Positions 35,466-43,346 of a DNA stretch of 64,000 nt are shown piece by piece. The position numbers were made by a program, and so were the translations under genes. Each line of letters begins with the position of its first letter. Position 1 is the stretch's first letter. The notes under the pieces were generated by a model, which worked only from the letters and a program-made list of their open reading frames with translations, made no database searches and was not told the origin of the DNA. Origin of the DNA: a virus; IMG/VR virus record IMGVR_UViG_3300025617_000013, positions 23,664-87,663 of that record; one strand, 5' to 3'.

Positions 35466-36698
35466 ATGGCAAACAAAGATTTACTTAAGCAAGCTATTGC
35501 TGAAGCCAAATCCGTACGTGAAGCCGCTATTGCTAACGCTAAAGAAGCTTTAGAAGAGACTTTAACTCCTCACCTAAAAGATATGTTAGCTGCTAAACTT
35601 CAAGAGATGGAAGATTCATCTGTAGAAGAAGAAGTAGTAAATGAATCTATAGAAGAAGAGATTGAAGAAACTGTAGAAGTAACTGAAGAAGAAACAGTAG
35701 AGGAAGAAGTACTAGAAGAGGTACCAGCAGCAGTAAAAGAAGCTGAGGATGACTCTGAAGAATCAGAGGACGAAGCTGAGGAAGAAATCGAAGAACCCGC
35801 TGAAGAAGAGGGTGAAGAAGAAACAGTTGAAGGTGACGAGGATCTTGGAGACTTAACAGTAGACCAGTTCAAAGATATGATCCGTGACATAATCGCTCAA
35901 GAACTTGACCACGATGGTGGTGAAGAAGAACTTGGTGCTGATATGGACGCTGGGGATATTGAAGGAATGGGAGATGAAGAGTCTATGGAAGAACCTATGG
36001 AACTTGATGCTGCTTCTGACGAAGAAGAGATCGACTTAGACGAACTTTTAAGAGAGTTAGACGAAGTAGATGAATACGGCTCTACTAGACAAAGAGACCG
36101 TGCTGATTCTGCTGCATCAGGTCTAGAGAACATTGTAAAAGGATTAACAGCTCTTTCTAAAAAAGCAGGTCCAGCCGCTAAAAAAGCATATGCTGCTTTA
36201 CAAGCTTTAGGAGCAGGAGCAGGTTATGCAATGCGTAACGAAGGAGACCAAGATGGAGACGATGAAGCTCTATCACCAGAGGAGTTAGCAAATAAACATG
36301 CTGGTTCTCCAATGAAAGAAGATAGAGATAATTCTGAATTATCAGAAGCGTTAGAGACTGTTGAAGCTCTACGTAAAGATCTTCAAGAAGTAAACCTTCT
36401 TAATTCTAAATTACTTTATGTGAACAAAATCTTCAAGGCTAATAGTCTTTCTGAATCACAAAAAGTAAATGTAATTGCTGCTTTTGATAAAGCAGAAACA
36501 GTAAAAGAAGTAAAATTAGTATTCGAAACAGTTTCTGAAAATGTAGCTACTCCTAAAAAGGAGAATGTAACTGAAGCTAAATTAGGCATGGCGTCTAAAG
36601 CAACAGGTACTACAGCAACAAAACCAGAAATCATTGCAGAAAATTCTGCAGTACATCGTATGCAAGTTTTAGCTGGTATTAAACCAAGACAATTTTAA
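35466..36698 (+). CDS. Prohead scaffold protein (gp22-like)
   Basis: 410 residues, strongly acidic and helical. Long Glu/Asp runs (EEEIEEPAEEEGEEE, GDEESMEEPMELD) dominate residues 50-210, and a Lys/Ala-rich helical segment and coiled coil (LVFETVSENVATPKKENV) lie in the C-terminal half. It sits between prohead protease and capsid gene, as gp22 does in T4. It would form the prohead core and be cut to peptides by the protease; several VxE and LxE sites are present, including EIIAEN near the end. The composition and position make the call; sequence identity to T4 gp22 is not visible by eye. Confidence 0.82.
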   Translation: MANKDLLKQAIAEAKSVREAAIANAKEALEETLTPHLKDMLAAKLQEMEDSSVEEEVVNESIEEEIEETVEVTEEETVEEEVLEEVPAAVKEAEDDSEESEDEAEEEIEEPAEEEGEEETVEGDEDLGDLTVDQFKDMIRDIIAQELDHDGGEEELGADMDAGDIEGMGDEESMEEPMELDAASDEEEIDLDELLRELDEVDEYGSTRQRDRADSAASGLENIVKGLTALSKKAGPAAKKAYAALQALGAGAGYAMRNEGDQDGDDEALSPEELANKHAGSPMKEDRDNSELSEALETVEALRKDLQEVNLLNSKLLYVNKIFKANSLSESQKVNVIAAFDKAETVKEVKLVFETVSENVATPKKENVTEAKLGMASKATGTTATKPEIIAENSAVHRMQVLAGIKPRQF

Positions 36699-36710
36699 TT
36701 TAATTTAACT

Positions 36711-36718
36711 TATTTATT
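36711..36718 (+). promoter_or_regulatory. Late-promoter-like TATTTATT before capsid gene
   Basis: A one-base variant of the octamer ends 6 nt before the capsid ATG. If the start site is placed as in T4 late promoters, the transcript would be leaderless. Confidence 0.35.
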
Positions 36719-36724
36719 TCAATC

Positions 36725-38308
36725 ATGGAAATTAATTCATTATTAGAAAGCTCAAACTCATATAAGAGTTTACAGGCTGACTCAGCAAAATTAGCTGACA
36801 AATGGTCTGCTTCAGGTTTACTTGAAGGTATTGAGGATAATCGCTACAAAAACAACATGGCGATGATTCTTGAGAACCAAGCAAAACAAATCGTAGCAGA
36901 AGCAAATAGTACTAACGTAGGAGGAGGATCTTTCTCTGCTGGCTCTGGAGAGCAGTGGGCAGGAGTTGCTTTACCTTTAGTAAGAAAGGTATTCGCTCAA
37001 ATCGTTGCACAAGATTTCGTATCTGTACAACCAATGAACTTACCTTCAGGTCTAGTATTTTATCTAGATTTCAAATACGGTGATACTGCTAACGGTAGAA
37101 CTGATAACGACAACATGTACGGTAACGTATCTACTGCTAACGATAAAATGGCAGTTAACGAAGCTGTAGCTGGTGGTCTTTATGGAGCTGGTCAATTTGG
37201 ATACTCAATCAATGAAGTAGACGGTACTGCTGTATCTGCTTCTGTATCTAATGCAGATTCTGCTTCTGTAAACTATGAAGTAGGAATTTCTCCTGCATCT
37301 TACGATGAAGTAGCTGTACCAGTTTCTTCTATCTCTAACTTTGACGCAGAAGGTATCCGTGCTTTCCGTTTAACATCTGCATCTGTTGCTGTAGCTACAT
37401 TAAACCAGTATACGAAAGTAGAAGGTTCAAACGTAGTGTTTGTAACTGCTGATGGAGCTGTATCTACTGACGATACTGTAGTAGTAAAATACCACAAACA
37501 ACCAGTTGATAACGACAGAGGAGACTTTGAAGCAACAGGAGCTAGAGCTGTAGAAAACTTAGCTATTCCAGAAATCGACGTAAAACTTGCTTCTGAAGCA
37601 ATCGTTGCTAAAACTAGAAAGTTAAAAGCACAGTGGACACCAGAGTTCGCACAAGATCTAAATGCTTACCATTCAATTGATGCTGAAGCTGAATTAACAT
37701 CTTTATTATCTGAGTACATCTCTATGGAGATTGATTTAGAAATTTTAGATATGTTAATCTTAGGTGCACGTACAACTGAACACTGGTCAGCTGAGAACAA
37801 CAAAGTATGGAGTGGAACTAACTGGACTACTGATACTTCTGATTTCTATAATACTCAAGGACAATGGTTCCAAACTTTAGGAACTAAAATCCAAAAAGTA
37901 TCTAACAAGATTCACCAGAAAACTTTAAGAGGTGGTGCTAACTTCGTAGTAGTATCTCCAACAGTTGCTACAGTATTAGAGTCTATCCCAGGATTTGCTG
38001 CTTCTACTGACGGTGATCAAATGGACTTCAATATGGGAGTACAACGTGTAGGTTCTCTTGCAAACAGATTTAAAGTTTACAAGAATCCTTATATGACTGA
38101 GAACATTGCTCTTTTAGGATATAGAGGATCTCAATTCTTAGAAACAGGTGCAGTATATGCTCCTTACGTTCCATTAATGATGACTCCATTAGTATACGAT
38201 CCGGAATCTTTCACACCAAGAAAAGGTTTGATGACTCGTTATGCTAAGAAGATGATCAGACCAGAATTCTACGGTAAAATTCATATCTCTGACTTAGATC
38301 AGATTTAA
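36725..38308 (+). CDS. Major capsid protein (gp23-like)
   Basis: 527 residues (T4 gp23 is 521). A short N-terminal prodomain ends in MILENQAKQIVAEANST, with a probable protease site after Glu59 (IVAE then Ala). After that, GGGSFSAGSGEQWAGVALP begins the mature fold. FYLDFKYGDT, TRKLKAQWTPEFAQDLNAYH, LRGGANFVVVSPTVATVLE and PRKGLMTRYAKKMIRPEFYG are conserved HK97-type capsid blocks of T4-like phages. About 470 residues remain after cleavage. It follows the scaffold by 26 nt and is closed by a strong terminator, fitting high expression. Confidence 0.95.
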   Translation: MEINSLLESSNSYKSLQADSAKLADKWSASGLLEGIEDNRYKNNMAMILENQAKQIVAEANSTNVGGGSFSAGSGEQWAGVALPLVRKVFAQIVAQDFVSVQPMNLPSGLVFYLDFKYGDTANGRTDNDNMYGNVSTANDKMAVNEAVAGGLYGAGQFGYSINEVDGTAVSASVSNADSASVNYEVGISPASYDEVAVPVSSISNFDAEGIRAFRLTSASVAVATLNQYTKVEGSNVVFVTADGAVSTDDTVVVKYHKQPVDNDRGDFEATGARAVENLAIPEIDVKLASEAIVAKTRKLKAQWTPEFAQDLNAYHSIDAEAELTSLLSEYISMEIDLEILDMLILGARTTEHWSAENNKVWSGTNWTTDTSDFYNTQGQWFQTLGTKIQKVSNKIHQKTLRGGANFVVVSPTVATVLESIPGFAASTDGDQMDFNMGVQRVGSLANRFKVYKNPYMTENIALLGYRGSQFLETGAVYAPYVPLMMTPLVYDPESFTPRKGLMTRYAKKMIRPEFYGKIHISDLDQI

Positions 38309-38332
38309 GATTTACTTTAGTAATAAATTAAG

Positions 38333-38359
38333 AGAGGCCTTCGGGCCTCTTTTTTTTTT
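38333..38359 (+). terminator. Strong terminator after major capsid gene
   Basis: A 7-bp stem AGAGGCC/GGCCTCT (38333-38339, 38344-38350) with a TTCG tetraloop is followed by nine or more T residues. It is the best intrinsic terminator in the window. Confidence 0.9.
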
Positions 38360-38361
38360 AC

Positions 38362-38369
38362 TATTTATT
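38362..38369 (+). promoter_or_regulatory. Late-promoter-like TATTTATT
   Basis: A variant octamer lies directly after the capsid terminator and ends 4 nt before the next ATG. This is so close that a transcript starting from it would be nearly leaderless, so its use is uncertain. Confidence 0.3.
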
Positions 38370-38373
38370 ATAT

Positions 38374-38601
38374 ATGGAATTAACTTGGCCACAGTTTCGG
38401 AATCAAAATCATATTCGTATCTTAAATGAAAACGAACAGATACGACAGTATAGATTTTATTTAGACACAGTTTCAAATCAAATAGTAAATCAAAATAAAG
38501 GACCGCAATCCTCTAGACCAGTAATAGTGACTGGGCTTCTACTACAAGAAAATTTATTTCTAATACAGCAGGAAAACGGATCCAGAATATATATAACATA
38601 A
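38374..38601 (+). CDS. Small MELTW-family protein (75 aa)
   Basis: 75 residues starting MELTWPQFRNQNHIRIL and EQIRQYRFYLDTVSN, paralogous to the 45-residue protein at 10997. This copy has an extra C-terminal domain (PVIVTGLLLQENLFLIQQENG) with strand-like residues, so the shorter copy may be a truncated relative. The role is unknown; it lies at the head of the neck gene cluster. Confidence 0.65.
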   Translation: MELTWPQFRNQNHIRILNENEQIRQYRFYLDTVSNQIVNQNKGPQSSRPVIVTGLLLQENLFLIQQENGSRIYIT

Positions 38602-38607
38602 TAAATT

Positions 38608-39396
38608 ATGCCGAACTTACCAATATCCTTATTACCACAATCTACAGCTCTACAAGGAGATGAACTTTTTGTAGACGTTCAAGGAGGAGTAACTAAGTAC
38701 ACTACTCTAGGTAGTTTAGCAGCATTTACTACAAGTTCAATTCAAACAGAGGTAAATAATCTTACTGCAGCTACTTCTTCTTATTTAGCTTCACATCAAG
38801 ATACCGGTTCACTTATGGTAACTGGATCTTTATCCGGTTCATCATTGGTATTTGAAAAAGGAGATACAACTACATTTGATATTGATTTATCTAGTACATT
38901 TATTACCCCTTCTCAAACAGGTTCTTTGGTAGAAGCAGCTCATATTTCACTTTACTCCTCAGCCTCACAGCAATTAGCTGTATCTGGAGCTGCACAGCCT
39001 GTAACATTTACATCAGTATGGACTGCAAGAGGAGTTAACTTAGTAAGCGGTTCTCAAATTGTAATGGAGAAAGCAGGAACTTATCAATTTAATTTCGTTG
39101 CCCAAATTACAAATACTGAAAACGCGGTACATGATTCTTACTTTTGGATAAAGTATAATGGAAATAACTTTCCAAATTCAGCAACTCAAATGTCTTTACA
39201 ACCAAGAAAGAACGAAAGTACTCCATCTGCTCAATTAATGACAGTAAATATAGTTGGTGTTGCTCAAAACGATGGGGATTATATTGAATTATATTGGACA
39301 GGTGATAGTAATACTATAAAACTAAGTGAAACTCCTGGTGATGGAGTCAAACCAGAAACACCTTCGGTAATTGCAAATATAGTAAGAGTAGGATAA
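38608..39396 (+). CDS. Structural fibre- or collar-like protein (262 aa)
   Basis: 262 residues. The N-terminus MPNLPISLLPQSTALQGDEL and VTKYTTLGSL are an anchor-like pattern. TGSLSGSSLVFEKGDTTTFD also occurs in the large fibre proteins downstream (TFEKGDGSTFD). The C-terminal about 130 residues (GTYQFNFVAQITNTENAVHDSYFWIKYNG... DGDYIELYWTGDSN) form a jelly-roll like C1q/TNF-type decoration or receptor-binding domains. It may be a head fibre or whisker. It is expressed with the neck genes and ends 45 nt before the PhoH start. Confidence 0.55.
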   Translation: MPNLPISLLPQSTALQGDELFVDVQGGVTKYTTLGSLAAFTTSSIQTEVNNLTAATSSYLASHQDTGSLMVTGSLSGSSLVFEKGDTTTFDIDLSSTFITPSQTGSLVEAAHISLYSSASQQLAVSGAAQPVTFTSVWTARGVNLVSGSQIVMEKAGTYQFNFVAQITNTENAVHDSYFWIKYNGNNFPNSATQMSLQPRKNESTPSAQLMTVNIVGVAQNDGDYIELYWTGDSNTIKLSETPGDGVKPETPSVIANIVRVG

Positions 39397-39407
39397 TGAG
39401 TGCAGCC

Positions 39408-39415
39408 TATTTATA
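39408..39415 (+). promoter_or_regulatory. Late-promoter-like TATTTATA before phoH
   Basis: The octamer lies inside a symmetric CCTATTTATAGG and ends 26 nt before the ATG at 39442. Its position inside the open frame from the GTG at 39400 argues that the real start is the downstream ATG. Confidence 0.5.
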
Positions 39416-39441
39416 GGTATAAACTTAAAGTTATTAAAATA

Positions 39442-40128
39442 ATGAGTTCAAACCATCATACGGACGATGTATTCGTTCAAAAGAGAAGACCAAAGAACCC
39501 AATTAAATTTAACGTTCAATTAAATAGCGAACAAAAAACAGCAAAGCAATTAATTTTAGATAACCCGATTACTGTTATAAAAGGAATGGCAGGATCCGGT
39601 AAGACTTTAGTTTCTACACAAGTAGCATTAGATCTGTTATTTACAAAGCAGGTAGAAAAGATTATTATAACAAGACCTACTGTGTCTAAAGAAGATATAG
39701 GTTTCCTACCAGGAGATATAAGGGAAAAAATGGACCCTTGGTTAGCACCAATATATCATAACTTATACATGTTGTATAATAAAGAGAAGATAGATAAAGA
39801 ATTAGAGAATGAAAATATAGAAATAGTACCTTTTGCTTTTATGAGAGGTAGGACTTTCTTAAATTCTTTTGTCATAGTAGATGAAGCTCAAAATGTTACC
39901 CATAATCAAATGGAAACTGTAATCGGTAGATTAGGTGTAAATTCCAAGATGGTAATATGCGGGGATATAGCACAGATAGACCTTAAAGATAAAAGAGAAA
40001 CAGGATTTTCTTTTCTGTCTAGAGTAGAAGAACAAGTAGAAGGGTTTAGTACTATAGCATTAGAAAAGAATCACAGACATGATATAGTATCTCCTATACT
40101 AAAAGTATATCAAACCTTCAGAGATTAG
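39442..40128 (+). CDS. phoH: PhoH-like P-loop ATPase
   Basis: 228 residues from the internal ATG (MSSNHHTDD). Walker A is VIKGMAGSGKTLVS (GMAGSGKT at 48-55), Walker B is FVIVDEAQNVT (143-153), and ITRPTVSKEDIGFLPGD and CGDIAQIDL are PhoH-family motifs. The family is a common phage accessory ATPase; its role is disputed (phosphate stress, RNA or ribosome metabolism). Here it sits inside the neck gene cluster with its own late-type motif, as in many marine T4-like phages. The upstream GTG would add 14 residues and would put the promoter motif inside the gene. Confidence 0.9.
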   Translation: MSSNHHTDDVFVQKRRPKNPIKFNVQLNSEQKTAKQLILDNPITVIKGMAGSGKTLVSTQVALDLLFTKQVEKIIITRPTVSKEDIGFLPGDIREKMDPWLAPIYHNLYMLYNKEKIDKELENENIEIVPFAFMRGRTFLNSFVIVDEAQNVTHNQMETVIGRLGVNSKMVICGDIAQIDLKDKRETGFSFLSRVEEQVEGFSTIALEKNHRHDIVSPILKVYQTFRD

Positions 40129-40132
40129 TCAC

Positions 40133-40140
40133 TATTTATA
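40133..40140 (+). promoter_or_regulatory. Late-promoter-like TATTTATA before gp13-like gene
   Basis: The octamer starts 4 nt after the phoH stop and ends 14 nt before the ATG. It is followed by TATA. Confidence 0.55.
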
Positions 40141-40154
40141 TATAAACTAATACT

Positions 40155-41297
40155 ATGGCTGATATCTCTATATGGAACGGCAGTTCGACTTTTTCTCCCG
40201 GACAGACACCATTTGGTTTTTACGATACAGACTCAACATTTCAAGCTGAAGCCGATAAAGTAGCTCATTTTTGTGCTACTAGATTAGGTTATCCGTTAAT
40301 GGATGTAGAATTACAATCAGGTTCATTCTATGCTTGCTTTGAAGAAGCAGTAACTACATATGGAAACGAAGTCTTTCAATACCAAATAAGAGAAAACTAC
40401 ATTTCATTAGAAGGTTCAGATAGTACGACTACTGCTAATAATAAACTTATTAACCCATCTTTAGATAGAGTAGTAAATATATCAAAAAATTACGGAACAG
40501 AAGCAGAAGTAGGTGGATTTGTAACTAAATATACAGGTTCTCTAACTATGTCAGCATCAGTTCAAGAGTATGATTTAGATCAATGGGCTATAGATCAAGG
40601 TATTACCGGATCTATTGAAGTAAGAAAAGTATTTTACGAAGCACCTCCAGCAATATTAAGGTATTTTGACCCTTATGCAGGTACTGGAACAGGAGTTCAG
40701 TCATTAATGGATGCTTTTGACTTCGGATCATATAGTCCTGGAGTAAACTTCTTAATGATGCCAGCATCTTTTGATATGTTAAAAGTACAGGCTATAGAAT
40801 TTAATGATCAAATTAGAAGATCTACCTATTCTTTCGAAATGTCTAATAATAAGTTAAGAATTTTTCCTATTCCTAGCAGTAATGCTAACCTTAGATTTGA
40901 TTATTATAAGGTAGATGAGAAAAAAGCAGCTTCATTCTTAGACGGTACAGGTTTAATTACCAATGTATCTGAAGTTCCCTATTCTAATATTACCTATGAA
41001 GGTGTAAATAGTGTAGGAAGACAGTGGATTTATAGATATGCTTTAGCTTTAGCAAAAGAATTACTAGGATACATAAGAGGAAAGTATCAAACAGTACCAG
41101 TACCTGGTTCTGAAGCAACTCTCAACCAAGCCGACCTTCTAGCTGATGCTAGATCTGAAAAAGAAAGCTTAATTACTAATTTAAGAGAAATGCTTGAACA
41201 AACATCAAGACAATCTCAGTTAGAACGTAAAGCTAATGAAGGAGACAACTTAAATAGGACTCTAAAAGAAGTTCCTATGACAATTTTTATAGGATAA
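40155..41297 (+). CDS. Neck protein (gp13-like)
   Basis: 380 residues (T4 gp13 is 309). GQTPFGFYDTDSTFQAEADK, CATRLGYPLMDVELQSGSFYACFEEAV and YGNEVFQYQIREN are strongly reminiscent of gp13 of marine T4-like phages. The middle has DMLKVQAIEFNDQIRRSTYSF, and the C-terminus is charged and helical. gp13 and gp14 seal the filled head and join the tail. Its order before gp14-like and gp15-like genes supports the call. The last base of its stop overlaps the next start (TAATG). Confidence 0.85.
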   Translation: MADISIWNGSSTFSPGQTPFGFYDTDSTFQAEADKVAHFCATRLGYPLMDVELQSGSFYACFEEAVTTYGNEVFQYQIRENYISLEGSDSTTTANNKLINPSLDRVVNISKNYGTEAEVGGFVTKYTGSLTMSASVQEYDLDQWAIDQGITGSIEVRKVFYEAPPAILRYFDPYAGTGTGVQSLMDAFDFGSYSPGVNFLMMPASFDMLKVQAIEFNDQIRRSTYSFEMSNNKLRIFPIPSSNANLRFDYYKVDEKKAASFLDGTGLITNVSEVPYSNITYEGVNSVGRQWIYRYALALAKELLGYIRGKYQTVPVPGSEATLNQADLLADARSEKESLITNLREMLEQTSRQSQLERKANEGDNLNRTLKEVPMTIFIG

Positions 41298-41593
41298 TGA
41301 AATTAGCTAATATAATATCTGAAATAGAATTTTTTACCTATGTAGGAATGATACAAGTAGTTTATGAGGGTCTAACTACCGTTGAAATAGCTGATTTATT
41401 ACGTGCTTTACCCGGTGTTACTACTGTTACTATAGCAGCCGACTTAGGAGAAGGTAGAGAAAACTTAAAAATTAAACTAATATCACAGAAAGGCGGTAAA
41501 GAAGCTTTTCAAGCGTTTAAAAGTAATGCTATAAGTAAATATAAACCTATTAAGATACTAAAAGTAGCTGAAAATACAATAGAAAAGAAATAA
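41297..41593 (+). CDS. Small protein between gp13- and gp14-like genes (98 aa)
   Basis: 98 residues. MKLANIISEIEFF opens with the KLxxIISE pattern of the capsid-targeting-like group. The remainder (TTVEIADLLRALPGVTTVTIAADLGEGRENLKIKLISQKG... KSNAISKYKPIKILKV) looks like a ferredoxin/ACT-like beta-alpha-beta fold that I recall from other phages without known function. It overlaps both neighbours by a few bases. Confidence 0.6.
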   Translation: MKLANIISEIEFFTYVGMIQVVYEGLTTVEIADLLRALPGVTTVTIAADLGEGRENLKIKLISQKGGKEAFQAFKSNAISKYKPIKILKVAENTIEKK

Positions 41594-42093
41594 TGCTGTT
41601 CGGATCAAATAGAGATTTTAATTTATTAGTTAATATCAATAGAGAACTAATAAAAGACGTAGTAGAACAGGAAATACTGTACTACAAACTAGATCTATAT
41701 GGTACTGAAGCAAATATATACGGAGAAGCATCGAATAAGAGCTATAATCAACCAATTAAACTAAATTGTTTAGTTACAAGAGGAGATCAAGTAATAACAA
41801 ACGATGAATTCGGCCCAGATCTAATTAGAGAGATGTCTTTTGCATTTATAAGACAAGATCTTGAAGATTCTGTAACATATCCCGAAGTAGGTGATATAAT
41901 TATGTGGCATGAAGATTATTTCCAGGTTGATACAGTAAGAGAGAATGAATTGTTTATGGGTAGAGATAAAAATTATAATTTATCTAATTACGCCAACAAG
42001 TTTGGTTCATCTTTATCTATAATAACCGATACTCATCTTACTAGAATTGAAGATACAGGAATAACCTTTGCAAATTCACCAAATAACATTTAA
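41593..42093 (+). CDS. Neck/head-closure protein, probably gp14-like
   Basis: 166 residues, shorter than T4 gp14 (256). YYKLDLYGTEANIYGEAS, KLNCLVTRGDQ, FAFIRQDLEDS, YPEVGDIIMWHEDYFQVDTV and GRDKNYNLS fit gp14-type neck or head-closure proteins of marine T4-like phages. The position right after gp13 and before the gp15-like gene agrees. Sequence recognition is weaker than for gp13, so a different head-tail connector is possible. Confidence 0.6.
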   Translation: MLFGSNRDFNLLVNINRELIKDVVEQEILYYKLDLYGTEANIYGEASNKSYNQPIKLNCLVTRGDQVITNDEFGPDLIREMSFAFIRQDLEDSVTYPEVGDIIMWHEDYFQVDTVRENELFMGRDKNYNLSNYANKFGSSLSIITDTHLTRIEDTGITFANSPNNI

Positions 42094-43346
42094 TGTCTAA
42101 GAATAAACCTATACCAAAAACACAAAAACAACTCTCAGAGGATTTAAGAGAGCCGTACCTTAATCAAGGTGCTACTCCTTCTGTGAATCCTAAAAGAAGA
42201 GAACTGCAGCGTGCTATTAAAGAAGATGATGGTAAAAGGTTTAATGTTGGACTAAGAGAAATAGATGAAGCAATCTTTTACTACTTTGATAATGTAATTA
42301 AACCTAAAGTAGTAAGAAATAATAGGGAAGTTAACGTTCCTGTCTTATATGGTTCACCAGAAAGATGGAAAGCCGTACAAGCAGACGGGTTTTATAGAGA
42401 TAGAAACGGTAAAATACTTACTCCTCTTATAATGGTTAAGAGAGATTCTTTAGAAAAGAATAGATCCTTAGGTAATAAGTTAGATGCTAATAATCCTGTT
42501 AATTTTGGTATATTTGAAAAGAGATACTCTAACAAAAACGTATATGATAGGTTTAGTAGGTTAAATAATAGGGAAGAAATAAAAGAATACCAAGGGGTAG
42601 TAATACCTGATTTTGTAAATATTACGTATTCGTGTATTATTTTTACACAGTATGTAGAACAAATGAATAAATTAGTAGAATCTATTAATTATGCTTCGGA
42701 TGCTTACTGGGGAGACCCAAATAAGTTTAATTTTAGAGCAATGATTGATAGTTATACTACTGCTACTGAATTAACCCAGGGTCAAGATAGAACTGTAAAG
42801 ACTAATTTTACTATATCTTTACTAGGACACATAGTACCTGATTCAATTAATGCTGCTTTACAAGGAAGTAGTAAGTTTTTCTCTAAAGGTAGAGTAAATT
42901 TTGGATTAGAAACAGTATCAGAAGTTGCAGAGATCGACAGAAATAGATTTGACATCGCCAGAACGAATTCTACTAGAAGTAAATTCTATGATAAGATTGG
43001 TGAGACTTTAGATTTAACACAAATAGGGGAATCAATGACAGCAGAACAGAAACTTTATGTATCTCTTCGTAGAATATACAGCAGTAACAGTACAGTAGTA
43101 GTGGTAGATAATAATATTAAGACTATAGTTTGGGAAGGATTGACAATAGCAACCCCACCAGTAGGTTTCCCAGCTTTAGGAGTTACAGATTTTGAGGTAT
43201 TTATAAATGGAGTGATAGTTGAGACGGATGCAATAGATTCTATTGTACAGTCAGGAGCGGATGTTACCGTAACCTTTAACTCAGGTCTAGAATATCCAAT
43301 AGAGGATTCAGATGAGTTCACTATAATCGGTAAATTTGTAGTTTAG
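42093..43346 (+). CDS. Proximal tail sheath stabiliser (gp15-like) with C-terminal extension
   Basis: 417 residues (T4 gp15 is 272). Core blocks parallel gp15 in order: VPVLYGSPERWKAVQADGF (T4 has VPITYASKEHF), LIMVKRDSLEKNRSL, FVNITYSCIIFTQYVEQMN (compare IYELSIFTRYEDDM) and VKTNFTISLLGHIVPD. An added C-terminal domain (about 335-417, VDNNIKTIVWEGL... FEVFINGVIVETDAI) is Ig-like and could bind the tail collar or fibres. gp15 caps the tail sheath and tube for joining to the neck. Sheath and tube genes themselves are not in the window. Confidence 0.75.
   Translation: MSKNKPIPKTQKQLSEDLREPYLNQGATPSVNPKRRELQRAIKEDDGKRFNVGLREIDEAIFYYFDNVIKPKVVRNNREVNVPVLYGSPERWKAVQADGFYRDRNGKILTPLIMVKRDSLEKNRSLGNKLDANNPVNFGIFEKRYSNKNVYDRFSRLNNREEIKEYQGVVIPDFVNITYSCIIFTQYVEQMNKLVESINYASDAYWGDPNKFNFRAMIDSYTTATELTQGQDRTVKTNFTISLLGHIVPDSINAALQGSSKFFSKGRVNFGLETVSEVAEIDRNRFDIARTNSTRSKFYDKIGETLDLTQIGESMTAEQKLYVSLRRIYSSNSTVVVVDNNIKTIVWEGLTIATPPVGFPALGVTDFEVFINGVIVETDAIDSIVQSGADVTVTFNSGLEYPIEDSDEFTIIGKFVV

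Noticed and set aside
39400-39441. GTG start for phoH at 39400
   Set aside because: It would put the late-promoter motif inside the gene and adds 14 residues not typical of PhoH; the ATG at 39442 has correct spacing from the motif.
10120-43205. Further TATTTATA copies inside genes (10120, 11911, 14436, 43198)
   Set aside because: They lie within coding frames as LFIN, LFIP, PIYN and VFIN codons, and such an octamer is expected by chance in AT-rich DNA. They are not called as promoters.
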